This document shows, in pieces, positions 41,193-49,512 of a DNA stretch of 64,000 nucleotides. Location: assembly GCF_900636825.1 (NCBI RefSeq), contig NZ_LR134318.1:186001-250000 (forward strand). The letters are read 5' to 3'. Source of the stretch: Pseudomonas fluorescens. Its GTDB lineage: Bacteria > Pseudomonadota > Gammaproteobacteria > Pseudomonadales > Pseudomonadaceae. The translations under genes and the position numbers were made by a program. The notes beneath the pieces are model-generated. The model did not search any database, was not told the origin of the DNA, and was given only the letters and a program-made list of their open reading frames with translations. Each line of letters begins with the position of its first letter. The first letter of the stretch is position 1.

Positions 41193-41298
41193 CGGTCAGT
41201 GGGACAGGCGAGAGTTTTCGCTTTCGGTGGAGGTGTTCGGCAAGTGCATTTGGGGAATGGGTTTTATGCAGGGAATGCATCGCTGCCTGCACCGGCCT

Positions 41299-41378
41299 GA
41301 TCGCCAGCAGGGCTGGCTCCCACAATGGATATCAGTGATCGACGCCGAACCTGTGGGAGCCAGCCCTGCTGGCGATAG
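41299..41378. repeat. REP doublet, family B variant
   Basis: ATCGCCAGCAGGGCTGGCTC CCACA and inverted GTGGGAGCCAGCCCTGCTGG CGAT; near-perfect inverted arms between the sulfatase start and the second LysR stop. Confidence 0.85.
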
Positions 41379-41385
41379 AGGTAGG

Positions 41386-42330
41386 TCAGACAGCCAGTCC
41401 ATCCAGTGAACACACCGCTTCATCCACCGCATCAATCGCTTTGATCTGCTCAATCATCGCTTCAGCCAGGGGCGACAACCGATACCCCGCGCGGCTGACA
41501 ATCCCGTAGCGCGTATACAGCTCCTCGAGATCATCAGCCAAGCCTTCAATCGTCAGGCACACCAACTCGCCCTTGGCCAAATGCAATGCGTCGGAGTAAG
41601 CGCCGACAATCCCGATCGCCTCCGAACGCAGCACCACGCTCAACAGGCTCGAACCGTTTTCGCACTCTACGTTCGGAGTGAAATCCGGACGCCCACTCAG
41701 GTCGACAATGACCTTGCGCAGGTTCGGCGGGCGGATGCTCACCGCCATCGGATAACTCATCAATTGCTCGGCGCTGACTCGCTCAAACGCCGTCAGCGGA
41801 TGCCCTGCACGGCAGCAAAAATGCCATTTTCGTGGGCGCAAGCGGTACGTCAGGTAATCCGGATCCGCTTCGAACTGGCGGGTGTCAGCGACGAAGAATT
41901 CAAACTCCTCGCTGAGCAGTCGCCGGCTCAGACTTTGCCAATCATCGACCTGAAACTGCACCCGGGCTTTCGGATAACGACCGATGAAGCTGCCAATCGC
42001 GCGCGGAATCAATCCCGCCGCCGGCGCGGGCCCGCAACCGAAGCGCAGCTCCCCGGCTTCCAGACCATTGAACTGACTGATCTCGTTGGCCATTTGCTGC
42101 GCACCACTGACCAGTCGCCGCGCATGTTCAAGCAGCACCTGACCCTGTTTGGTCGGCGGTAATTCTTTGCGCCCACGGTCGACCAACTGACAGCCGACGC
42201 TGTGTTCCAGCGCTTGAATACTGCGACTGAATGCCGACTGCGACAGGTTCACCGCCTGCGCGCCAGCGACGAAGCTGCGCTGTTCAGCCAAGGCGATGAA
42301 GTGACGAAGTTGCCGCAAGTCGATATGCAT
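41386..42330 (-). CDS. LysR-type regulator divergent from the sftP-like gene (SftR candidate)
   Basis: A 314-residue LysR regulator: winged helix MHIDLRQLRHFIALAEQRSF ... LSQSAFSRSIQALEHSVG, then an effector domain. It is paralogous to the LysR gene beside atsK. In P. putida, the LysR regulator SftR controls sulfate-ester use together with the receptor SftP; the divergent position next to a TonB receptor makes this gene the better SftR candidate, but that is from context. Confidence 0.85.
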   Translation of the reverse strand: MHIDLRQLRHFIALAEQRSFVAGAQAVNLSQSAFSRSIQALEHSVGCQLVDRGRKELPPTKQGQVLLEHARRLVSGAQQMANEISQFNGLEAGELRFGCGPAPAAGLIPRAIGSFIGRYPKARVQFQVDDWQSLSRRLLSEEFEFFVADTRQFEADPDYLTYRLRPRKWHFCCRAGHPLTAFERVSAEQLMSYPMAVSIRPPNLRKVIVDLSGRPDFTPNVECENGSSLLSVVLRSEAIGIVGAYSDALHLAKGELVCLTIEGLADDLEELYTRYGIVSRAGYRLSPLAEAMIEQIKAIDAVDEAVCSLDGLAV

Positions 42331-42354
42331 TTTTCACATAAAAAATATCCGGGA

Positions 42355-42373
42355 AATGCATTGGATATGCATT
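42355..42373. promoter_or_regulatory. ATGCATT dyad in the LysR/sftP divergent promoter
   Basis: Perfect dyad AATGCAT-TGGAT-ATGCATT, 25 bases from the LysR start, followed by AT-rich sequence up to the receptor gene. Related ATGCAT palindromes precede atsR. Confidence 0.5.
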
Positions 42374-42495
42374 AGGTCGACTCCTTATAAAGGCAATCTC
42401 TTATGCAGTAAATATTTGTAAATCCATAAATAAATAACTTAAAAGAATATGCAGCGCTAAGGATGTCTGTGTGTTTTTTGACCAGGAGCCGCGCC

Positions 42496-44856
42496 ATGAG
42501 TCCGTTGAACCTTGCGTCACCCTTACCGCCACGACGGCTCAAGCGCCTGCCTTTGGCTCTATTGCTCGCAGGCAGCGCCAGTTGGACTCACAGCTACGCC
42601 GCCGAAGCTGAAACCTCGGCGCCGGTGCCCGCGGGCAAAGCGTCAGCGAGCGGTTCGCAACTGGAAACCGTGACTGTGACCACTCGCCGTCGCGAGGAGA
42701 GTTCGCAAGACGTGCCGACGCCCATGAGCGTGGTCAGCGGGCAGAACCTGGAGACGCAACGGGTCTACCGAATTCAGGATTTGCAGCAACTGGTGCCCAG
42801 CGTCAACGTCGCCTACATGCATGCGCGGCAGTCCAGTGTGTCGATCCGCGGCTTGGGCAACAACCCGGCCAGCGATGGGCTGGAAGGCAGCGTTGGACTG
42901 TATATCGACAACGTCTATCTCGGCCGTCCGGGTATGGCGGTATTCGATCTGATGGACATCGAACAACTCGAAGTCTTGCGCGGCCCACAGGGTACGCTGT
43001 TCGGCAAGAACACCACCGCCGGGGTCATCAACATCAGCACCCGCGCGCCGTCGTTTACTCCTGAGCGCAGCATCGAAACGTCGGTAGGCGAGGACGGTTA
43101 CTTCCAAACCAAGGGCACGATTTCCGGGCCGCTCAACGACGAACTGGCTGGCCGCTTTTCGGCCTATCGCACCCGCAGCGATGGCGATATCAAAAACGAA
43201 TACAACGGCCATGATCTCAACGGCGGTTCGCGAGAAGGCTTCCGCGCGCAGCTGCTGTTCAAGCCCAACGAAGACTTCAACCTGCGCTGGATCGGCGACT
43301 ACAACGAAGAAGACTCCAGCGCCGGCACTCGCGTGTTGTACAACACTGGCCCGACCATCAATGGCGTCAATCTCTATTCCGCACGCGCAGCGGCGGCGGG
43401 GGCGACACTGGTCAACGGCTCGCACCGCAAGGTCAATCTGGACAGCGACCAACACGTCACCGTGCACCAGGGCGGCACCTCGGTCGAAGCGAATTGGTCG
43501 CTGCCGAGTGATTTCAGTCTGACCTCGATCAGCTCTTATCGCTTCTGGAATTTCACCCCGAAAAATGACGACGGGCTCAACGTTCCGGCGAGCTACAACG
43601 CCGGTGTTTCGGTGGAGGACAAACAGTACTCACAGGAATTTCGCCTGGCTTCGCCCAAAGGCGAGTTCTTCGACTACGTCGTCGGCGCCTACTACTTCGG
43701 CTCTGATCTGGACAACAAATCCTTCGCCTATTACGGCCCGCAAGCGGACGTCTGGAACGGCACACCGGCCGGGGCGCTCGCCAACGTTGGCAGCGTCGGC
43801 AACGGCCACATCAAGACCGACAGTTTTGCGCTGTTCGCCCAAGGCACCTGGCACCTCAGCGAGCGACTGGATTTCACCGCCGGAGTGCGTGGGACTTATG
43901 AAGAAAAATCTGCCTGGGTGACGCGTGATGCTCCGGTCGGTGGCGCTGCTGTGGCGGGCGCGGCAGCGGCGGCGCGACGTGGTCGGGCCGGCGCCTACGA
44001 TTCCGGCGACCTCAATCAGTACAGCTCCAGCCCGTCCGGTTTGCTCAATCTCAGCTATCGCATCACTGACGATGTGCTGGGCTACGCGACCGTGTCCCAC
44101 GGCGAGAAATCCGGCGGGGTCAACCTGGCGGTCGGTTCGGCACCGACGGCTGGCGCCGATTCGTTGCTGATTGGCACCGAGCGCGCGAACAACGCCGAAC
44201 TCGGTTTCAAAAGCACCCTGTGGGATCACCGCCTGCAACTCAATGCCAACGTTTTCTGGACGCAGGTCAACGCGTATCAGACCAATGCCTACGACGCTGA
44301 GAATCGCGTTCAATACCTGACCAACGCCGGTTCGGTGCGCTCGCGCGGCGTCGAGTTCGAAAGCACGCTGATCCCGCTGCGCGGCCTGACGCTGAACGTC
44401 AACGGCTCTTTCAATGACGTCAGCTACCTGTCCTACAAAGACGCACCGTGCCCGCCGGAAATCAGCCAGGCGCCGGGCGCGCCGGCCTCCTGCGACCTCA
44501 GCGGCCATCAAGTCGTCGGCGCGTCGAAATGGATCGGCAACGCCAATGGCGAATACAAATGGAATCTGGATAACGGCTTCGAACCCTACGTCACCGCCAG
44601 CTATGCATTCCGCTCGAAAGCGGTGGGCACGGTCGAGGATTCCGATTACGGACAAATCCCCAGCTACGCCGTGGTCAACCTCTCAACCGGCCTGCGCGGT
44701 GACTTCAACCAGGGTCAGTGGGATGTCTCGCTGTGGCTGAAAAACGCCTTCGACAAAACCTATTACACGACCCTGTGGACGGGCGGCAACGGCGGCTATG
44801 AAGGCCTGCTCGGCACGCCGCGCACGCTTGGCGTTACCGGTCGCTACGACTTCTGA
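42496..44856 (+). CDS. sftP: TonB-dependent outer-membrane receptor (SftP-like)
   Basis: Predicted outer-membrane receptor for sulfate esters. From ATG 42496, behind AGGAG, it is 786 residues. It has a signal peptide (to about 36, HSYA-AE), a TonB-box region (LETVTVTTRR), a plug domain (VPTPMSVVSG ... VEVLRGPQGTLFGKNTTAG-type sequence near 165-180) and a C-terminal barrel ending in Phe. The TonB receptor class is certain; SftP identity is inferred from the neighbouring sulfatase, LysR and arylsulfotransferase genes. The arylsulfotransferase ATG lies 22 bases downstream. Confidence 0.85.
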   Translation: MSPLNLASPLPPRRLKRLPLALLLAGSASWTHSYAAEAETSAPVPAGKASASGSQLETVTVTTRRREESSQDVPTPMSVVSGQNLETQRVYRIQDLQQLVPSVNVAYMHARQSSVSIRGLGNNPASDGLEGSVGLYIDNVYLGRPGMAVFDLMDIEQLEVLRGPQGTLFGKNTTAGVINISTRAPSFTPERSIETSVGEDGYFQTKGTISGPLNDELAGRFSAYRTRSDGDIKNEYNGHDLNGGSREGFRAQLLFKPNEDFNLRWIGDYNEEDSSAGTRVLYNTGPTINGVNLYSARAAAAGATLVNGSHRKVNLDSDQHVTVHQGGTSVEANWSLPSDFSLTSISSYRFWNFTPKNDDGLNVPASYNAGVSVEDKQYSQEFRLASPKGEFFDYVVGAYYFGSDLDNKSFAYYGPQADVWNGTPAGALANVGSVGNGHIKTDSFALFAQGTWHLSERLDFTAGVRGTYEEKSAWVTRDAPVGGAAVAGAAAAARRGRAGAYDSGDLNQYSSSPSGLLNLSYRITDDVLGYATVSHGEKSGGVNLAVGSAPTAGADSLLIGTERANNAELGFKSTLWDHRLQLNANVFWTQVNAYQTNAYDAENRVQYLTNAGSVRSRGVEFESTLIPLRGLTLNVNGSFNDVSYLSYKDAPCPPEISQAPGAPASCDLSGHQVVGASKWIGNANGEYKWNLDNGFEPYVTASYAFRSKAVGTVEDSDYGQIPSYAVVNLSTGLRGDFNQGQWDVSLWLKNAFDKTYYTTLWTGGNGGYEGLLGTPRTLGVTGRYDF

Positions 44857-44878
44857 TTCATACGTGAGGAACTGCATC

Positions 44879-46222
44879 ATGATACGCATCAAAACGGCTT
44901 ACCCGGTGCTTTTGTCCAGCGTTGTTTTCAGCGCTGGCGCCTTCGCCGCACCCAGTGTTTATCCGACTGGCGTCACGCGTTACGACCCGAACAAGGCGTT
45001 CAATCAATACGTGATTTTCAGCGGCGCCGACAAACAGACCCACCTGATCGACATGAACGGCAACGAGGTGAAAACCTGGCCGCAGGCAGGTTTCCCCTCA
45101 GCGATCATCGACCCGCAACTGGTCGGTGGCGAGCGTGGCCATGTGCTTTTGCAACTGAGCGAAAAGGATCCCGGCAAACTCGGTTCGGCCGGTAACGGCT
45201 TGGGCAATCAGAGCGTCGGCGAGCTGGACTGGAACGGCAAAGTGGTCTGGCAGTGGGGCGACAAGGCGCCGGGTGGCGCAGCTCAGCAGCATCATGACCA
45301 AAGGCGTTTGAGCAACGGTAATACCGTGGTGCTGGCGAACAAGGTGCACAAGGTCAAAGGCTTCAAAGCACCGGAGGTGATTGATGATGCCATCTACGAA
45401 GTCAGCCCCGACGGTGTGGTGAAATGGCAGTGGCTGGCTTCGGAACACCTCAACGAATTCGGCTTCACCGCACAACAGCTGAAACTGGTGCGCGCCACTG
45501 ACAACCCGGACTACTTGCACATCAACAACCTTAGTCTGGTCGGGCCGAACAAATGGTTCGACGCCGGTGACCAGCGCTTCAATCCGGACAACCTGTTGAT
45601 CGATTCACGCAACGCCAATTTCATCGCGATCATCGAGAAAAGCAGCGGCAAAGTGGTCTGGCGTCTCGGCCCGAATCTAGCGCCGATCAACCCGAAAACC
45701 GCGCAGACACTGCCGCGTCCGGTGGATCAGTTTGTCGGCCAGCACGACGCGCACATCATCCCCGCCGGGCTGCCTGGCGCCGGCAATCTGCTGGTTTTCG
45801 ATAACCAGGGCTCGGCGGGTTATCCGAACGTCACCCTCGGGCTGATTTCCGGCTCGCGAGTGCTGGAAATCGATCCGCAGAAAAACCAAATCGTCTGGCA
45901 ATACAGCGCGGCCAATTCGAAGCAACCGGGGTGGGCGTTTTACAGCTCGTTCATCAGTAGTGCGCGGCGTTTGCCCAATGGCAATACGTTGATCGACGAG
46001 GGCATGCACGGGCGGTTTTTCCAGGTCACGGCCAGCGGCGAAAACGTCTGGGAATACGTCAGTCCGTATCTGGGCAAAGCGCCGGGCAGCGATGCTATCA
46101 GCAACTGGGTCTATCGGGCGCTGCCGGTGAGTTACGACTGGGTGCCTGCCGGAACGCCACGTTCCGAGACGGCGGTGATCGCCCCGGTGGTTGGCATTCA
46201 ACAAACCAATGCCAGCCGTTAA
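44879..46222 (+). CDS. Periplasmic arylsulfotransferase (AssT-like)
   Basis: Predicted to transfer sulfuryl groups between phenolic compounds without PAPS. The 447-residue protein has a signal peptide (about 1-24, AFA-AP) and the beta-propeller repeats of arylsulfotransferases (ELDWNGKVVWQWGD, EVSPDGVVKWQW, SGKVVWRLGPN, NQIVWQY), plus histidines in QQHHDQRR and GQHDAHIIPA. The mature protein has no cysteine, unlike E. coli-type AssT, which has a disulfide; it therefore resembles the arylsulfotransferase_2 group. It probably shares an operon with the SftP-like receptor. GAGGAA precedes the ATG. Confidence 0.85.
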   Translation: MIRIKTAYPVLLSSVVFSAGAFAAPSVYPTGVTRYDPNKAFNQYVIFSGADKQTHLIDMNGNEVKTWPQAGFPSAIIDPQLVGGERGHVLLQLSEKDPGKLGSAGNGLGNQSVGELDWNGKVVWQWGDKAPGGAAQQHHDQRRLSNGNTVVLANKVHKVKGFKAPEVIDDAIYEVSPDGVVKWQWLASEHLNEFGFTAQQLKLVRATDNPDYLHINNLSLVGPNKWFDAGDQRFNPDNLLIDSRNANFIAIIEKSSGKVVWRLGPNLAPINPKTAQTLPRPVDQFVGQHDAHIIPAGLPGAGNLLVFDNQGSAGYPNVTLGLISGSRVLEIDPQKNQIVWQYSAANSKQPGWAFYSSFISSARRLPNGNTLIDEGMHGRFFQVTASGENVWEYVSPYLGKAPGSDAISNWVYRALPVSYDWVPAGTPRSETAVIAPVVGIQQTNASR

Positions 46223-46342
46223 TGAGCGCTGACGAATGCCGTTAGCGAATACTTTTCATGCCGCAAAAGCATGACATTTCGGGTGGATCGTTACAGGCCT
46301 TGTAATACGTGGCTCCGATCGAAACGCGCAGCTTTCATATTT

Positions 46343-46380
46343 CCGAAAGATCTATGCATAACCGTAAAGATTACTTTCGG
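46343..46380. promoter_or_regulatory. Inverted repeat upstream of tonB
   Basis: CCGAAAG ... CTTTCGG, 24 bases apart, with ATGCAT inside the loop, within the 271-bp gap before tonB. Possible operator or transcript end of the arylsulfotransferase gene. Confidence 0.3.
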
Positions 46381-46493
46381 TGATAAGCGTCTGGGTCAAT
46401 GATTGCCCCGTCGATCACGCCGTGGGGGCTTCACAAACGGGCGGGTCGGTCGTTTGGCTCGTAGAACGAAAAGAGACCGCAGGGAGTTAAACA

Positions 46494-47318
46494 ATGGGCA
46501 ATGTCCAGACCGCCGCCAGCGCAGGGGAATTGCTGTGGCGGCAGCCGCCAAGTGGCGAACTGGTCGATCTTGGCCGGGCGCATCGTGTGCCGTTGGGGCA
46601 ACTGCGTTTGCAGCGTGCGCCGAAAGGTATCTTGAGCCGGCGCGAAATCGTTCTGCTCGCGGTACTCGCGCTGGTAGTGCATGGCGCAGTGATCTACTGG
46701 ATCAGCCAGAAACCGACGCCAGTGCTGCCAGTGGTGCCGCCGGAAATTCCGCCGATGACCATCGAGTTTTCACACCCGGCCCCGCCCGCGCCGCCGGCAG
46801 TGGTGCCGCCACCGCCACCCGCGCCCGTGGTCGAGCCGCCACCGCCGGTAGAGGACGAATTGGCCGTAAAGCCACCGCCCAAGCCAGCGCCGAAACCGAA
46901 ACCGGTAATCAAGCCAGCGCCAAAACCCGTACCGAAGGCGGTTGAGCAACCGCCGACACCGCCGAAACCCGTTGCTCCGCTCGCCGCGCCTGCGCCTGCC
47001 GCGCCTGCGCCTGCCGCGCCACCGGCGCCAGCGCCCGTGACCCCGGCGTCCGCCAACGCGGCCTACCTGAAGAACCCGGCGCCGGAATACCCGTCGCTGG
47101 CCCAGCGTCGCGGTTGGGAAGGCACGGTGTTGTTACGGGTTCATGTGTTGGCCAGCGGCAAACCGGGTGAAATCCAGATTGCAAAAAGCAGCGGCCGACA
47201 GCAACTCGACGACGCCGCGCTGAACGCCGTAAAGCGCTGGAGTTTCGTCCCCGCCAAGCAGGGTGATGTCGCTCAGGACGGCTGGGTCAGCGTGCCCATC
47301 GATTTCAAGATTCATTAA
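46494..47318 (+). CDS. tonB: TonB energy transducer
   Basis: Couples the inner-membrane proton motive force to outer-membrane receptors. The 274 residues comprise a cytoplasmic N-terminal extension of about 50 residues, a membrane helix (51-70) and a long Pro/Ala/Lys-rich periplasmic spacer (about 72-185). The TonB C-terminal domain carries NPAPEYPSLAQRRGWEGTV-type sequence. The N-terminal extension is longer than in E. coli TonB. It is followed by exbB and exbD, so this is a complete TonB system placed directly beside the SftP-like receptor. Confidence 0.92.
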   Translation: MGNVQTAASAGELLWRQPPSGELVDLGRAHRVPLGQLRLQRAPKGILSRREIVLLAVLALVVHGAVIYWISQKPTPVLPVVPPEIPPMTIEFSHPAPPAPPAVVPPPPPAPVVEPPPPVEDELAVKPPPKPAPKPKPVIKPAPKPVPKAVEQPPTPPKPVAPLAAPAPAAPAPAAPPAPAPVTPASANAAYLKNPAPEYPSLAQRRGWEGTVLLRVHVLASGKPGEIQIAKSSGRQQLDDAALNAVKRWSFVPAKQGDVAQDGWVSVPIDFKIH

Positions 47319-47362
47319 TTGGTAATCAGCTGGCTTTATTCTCGCGGTGTGTCAGGAACCGT

Positions 47363-47388
47363 CATCGCGAGCAAGTTCGGCTCCCACA
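47363..47388. repeat. Single family B REP arm between tonB and exbB
   Basis: CATCGCGAGCAAGTTCGGCT CCCACA; a solitary arm without its inverted partner. Confidence 0.6.
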
Positions 47389-47403
47389 CACGAGGGATAC
47401 ATC

Positions 47404-48129
47404 ATGACGTTACTGGCATCTCCACTGGAGTCCATCGAAAGCGCGGTGATCTGGCTGCTGGTGGTTTTTTCCGTCGCTACCTGGGGCCTGGCATTGCTCA
47501 AGGCTGTGCAGTTCGGTCGATTGAAGGCGCAGGATCGACGTTTTCATCAGCGCTTCTGGGCGGCGTCGAGCCTTGATGCCGCAGCCGAGTTGAGCGAAAC
47601 CCAACCCGGCGCTGCGGCGCGGGTGGCGCAGGCCGGTTACGCCGCGATTCAGGTGGGCGAAGCGCCGCAGGCGAATGATCTGAGCCAGGCGATCAATCAT
47701 CAGGATCGACTGGAGCGCGCCCTGCGTCAGCAGATTGTCCGCGAACGCCGTTCGCTGGAAACCGGCCTGGCCGTGGTCGCGAGTATTGGCAGCACCTCGC
47801 CGTTCATTGGCCTGTTCGGCACGGTGTGGGGAATCATGGAGGCGTTGAAAGGCATCAGTGCGGCAGGCTCGGCGAGCCTGGAAACAGTCGCCGGCCCTAT
47901 CGGCGCTGCATTGGTCGCGACCGGCGTGGGTATCGCCGTCGCGGTGCCAGCGGTGCTGGTTTACAACTACTTTTTGCGGCGTCTGAAACTGACCGCGGCG
48001 GATCTCGACGACTTCGCCCACGACTTCTACAGCCTGGCGCAGAAGAGTGCGTTCCGCGTGCTCATCCATCCGAGCGCGCACAAAGTGACCGCGCCGGGCA
48101 ACGCGACAAAAGTGAAGGAGGCGTCCTGA
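47404..48129 (+). CDS. exbB: ExbB, TonB-system motor subunit
   Basis: MotA/TolQ/ExbB proton-channel family, 241 residues. There are three membrane helices, near 12-30, 130-155 and 165-195 (ASIGSTSPFIGLFGTVWGIMEAL and GAALVATGVGIAVAVPAVLVYNYFL regions), with a large cytoplasmic loop between the first two. Works with TonB and ExbD. GAGGG precedes the ATG; the open frame from 47347 has no ribosome site. The stop is one base before exbD. Confidence 0.93.
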   Translation: MTLLASPLESIESAVIWLLVVFSVATWGLALLKAVQFGRLKAQDRRFHQRFWAASSLDAAAELSETQPGAAARVAQAGYAAIQVGEAPQANDLSQAINHQDRLERALRQQIVRERRSLETGLAVVASIGSTSPFIGLFGTVWGIMEALKGISAAGSASLETVAGPIGAALVATGVGIAVAVPAVLVYNYFLRRLKLTAADLDDFAHDFYSLAQKSAFRVLIHPSAHKVTAPGNATKVKEAS

Positions 48130-48130
48130 T

Positions 48131-48532
48131 ATGGCCTTCTCCACGCAAGACACGGACGAGGTACTCAGCGAGATCAACGTGACGCCGTTGGTGGATGTGA
48201 TGCTGGTGCTGCTCGTGGTGTTCATCGTCACCGCGCCGCTGCTGACCAACGCAATACCAATCAACCTGCCGAAGACCGAAGCGGTGGCGCCGGTCGAGCA
48301 GAAGGATCCGCTGGTGGTGAGCATCGACGGCGCCGGCAAACTGTTTATCAACAAGGATGAAATTCAGCCGGGCCTGCTCGAATTCAACCTCAAATCGGCC
48401 AAGGCCAAAGACCCGGAGGTGCGCGTGCAGTTGCAGGCCGACGACGGCGTCAACTACGGCGAAGTGGCGCGGGCCATGGCGTCGATCGAGCGGGCAGGCA
48501 TCACCAAGTTGTCGGTGATCACCGCGCGTTAA
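48131..48532 (+). CDS. exbD: ExbD, TonB-system motor subunit
   Basis: A 133-residue ExbD/TolR protein: a short cytoplasmic N-terminus (EINVTPLVDVMLVLLVVFIV) with the essential membrane Asp in PLVDVML, one helix, and a periplasmic domain. It is the last gene of tonB-exbB-exbD; a terminator follows. Confidence 0.94.
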   Translation: MAFSTQDTDEVLSEINVTPLVDVMLVLLVVFIVTAPLLTNAIPINLPKTEAVAPVEQKDPLVVSIDGAGKLFINKDEIQPGLLEFNLKSAKAKDPEVRVQLQADDGVNYGEVARAMASIERAGITKLSVITAR

Positions 48533-48548
48533 CAGATTCAAGTTTTCC

Positions 48549-48584
48549 GGGGCCGTCTCCTTGGCAGGGTGCGGCCCTTTTTTT
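48549..48584 (+). terminator. Rho-independent terminator after exbD
   Basis: GGGCCG (48550-48555) pairs with CGGCCC (48572-48577), followed by seven T. Confidence 0.8.
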
Positions 48585-48597
48585 ATGTCTTCAGGAA

Positions 48598-48750
48598 AGC
48601 CCCTCACCCTAACCCTCCCCCAGAGGGAGAGGGGACTGACAGTGGTGGATGGGACAGTTACGCCGACGTGAAATACCGAGTCGTACGCAACTTCAAAGCC
48701 CACGCAAATCGGCTCCCTCTCCCTCCGGGAGAGGGCCGGGGTGAGGGGAA
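48598..48750. repeat. CCCTCACCC-bounded element, single unit
   Basis: Ends CCCCTCACCCTAACCCTCCC and GAGAGGGCCGGGGTGAGGGG are inverted repeats. The interior contains GGGACTGACAG and a GTGAAATACCGAGTCG core related to the elements near 31.6 and 55.1 kb. The length of about 150 bp and the inverted ends suggest a non-autonomous mobile repeat. Confidence 0.8.
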
Positions 48751-48803
48751 AAGATCGAAAGCCGTGTGCAAACCTCATATTCGATTCAGATCTTGATAAA
48801 TAG

Positions 48804-48816
48804 CTTCTTATTCCTT
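48804..48816 (+). promoter_or_regulatory. CTTCTTATTCCTT motif upstream of the RBBP9-type hydrolase
   Basis: The same 13-mer occurs at 51856-51868. It is followed here by AACGAATATAAC, giving a weak TTATTCC/GAATATAA dyad. Candidate CysB or other sulfur-regulator site, 62 bases before the gene. Confidence 0.4.
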
Positions 48817-48877
48817 AACGAATATAACTCCGCTCCCTATACTCGTCCCGGAACAGACACGACGCAGGAGAGCTCCC

Positions 48878-49459
48878 ATGCGCAACGAATCAATTCGCTA
48901 CCTGATTGTGCCGGGCTGGCAAGGATCGCCAGATGATCATTGGCAGACCCATTGGCAACACAGTCTGCCGAACAGCGCGCGGGTGGAGCAGGCCGATTGG
49001 CTGACTCCGCGCCGTGAAGATTGGGTCGCCGCGCTGGCCGAAGCGATTGCTGCCGACAGCACACCAGTGATTCTCATCGCCCACAGCCTGGGCTGCATCA
49101 CGGTTGCGCATTGGGCGGCCACCGCGCCGCTGCAATACCTGCGTCAGGTGCGCGGTGCGTTGCTGGTCGCGCCTGCTGACGTCGAGCGCCCGGCCTGCGC
49201 GCCGGCCCTGCGTAACTTCGCGCCGATTCCGAGTGATCTGTTGCCATTCCCGAGCCAGGTCGTCGGCTCCGACAACGACGCTGCGGTCAGTGCGCCACGT
49301 GCGCTGGAAATGGCGCGCAACTGGGGGGCGGAGGCGGGGATTCTTGCCGGGGCCGGGCACATCAACGTCAAGTCCGGACATCAGCGTTGGGAGCAGGGCT
49401 TCGCCTACCTCTATCGCCTGCAAAACCGCCTCGAACACCACGCCCTTCGTCGCGCCTGA
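48878..49459 (+). CDS. RBBP9/YdeN-family serine hydrolase
   Basis: A 193-residue alpha/beta-hydrolase-like protein. The opening YLIVPGWQGSPDDHWQTHW is diagnostic for RBBP9/YdeN, the nucleophile elbow is HSLGC (Ser in VILIAHSLGCITVAHW), the acid is in VVGSDNDAAVS and the late His in GAGHINVKSG. The fold and catalytic triad are complete; substrates are unknown. It lies between the TonB system and the sigma54-like regulator and has a TTATTCC motif upstream, suggesting that it belongs to the sulfur-starvation set. Confidence 0.85.
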   Translation: MRNESIRYLIVPGWQGSPDDHWQTHWQHSLPNSARVEQADWLTPRREDWVAALAEAIAADSTPVILIAHSLGCITVAHWAATAPLQYLRQVRGALLVAPADVERPACAPALRNFAPIPSDLLPFPSQVVGSDNDAAVSAPRALEMARNWGAEAGILAGAGHINVKSGHQRWEQGFAYLYRLQNRLEHHALRRA

Positions 49460-49512
49460 TCTTGTTTTCTTCAACGCCCCCGCCTGATGGCGGTTTTGGG
49501 TGGGAGCCTGCC

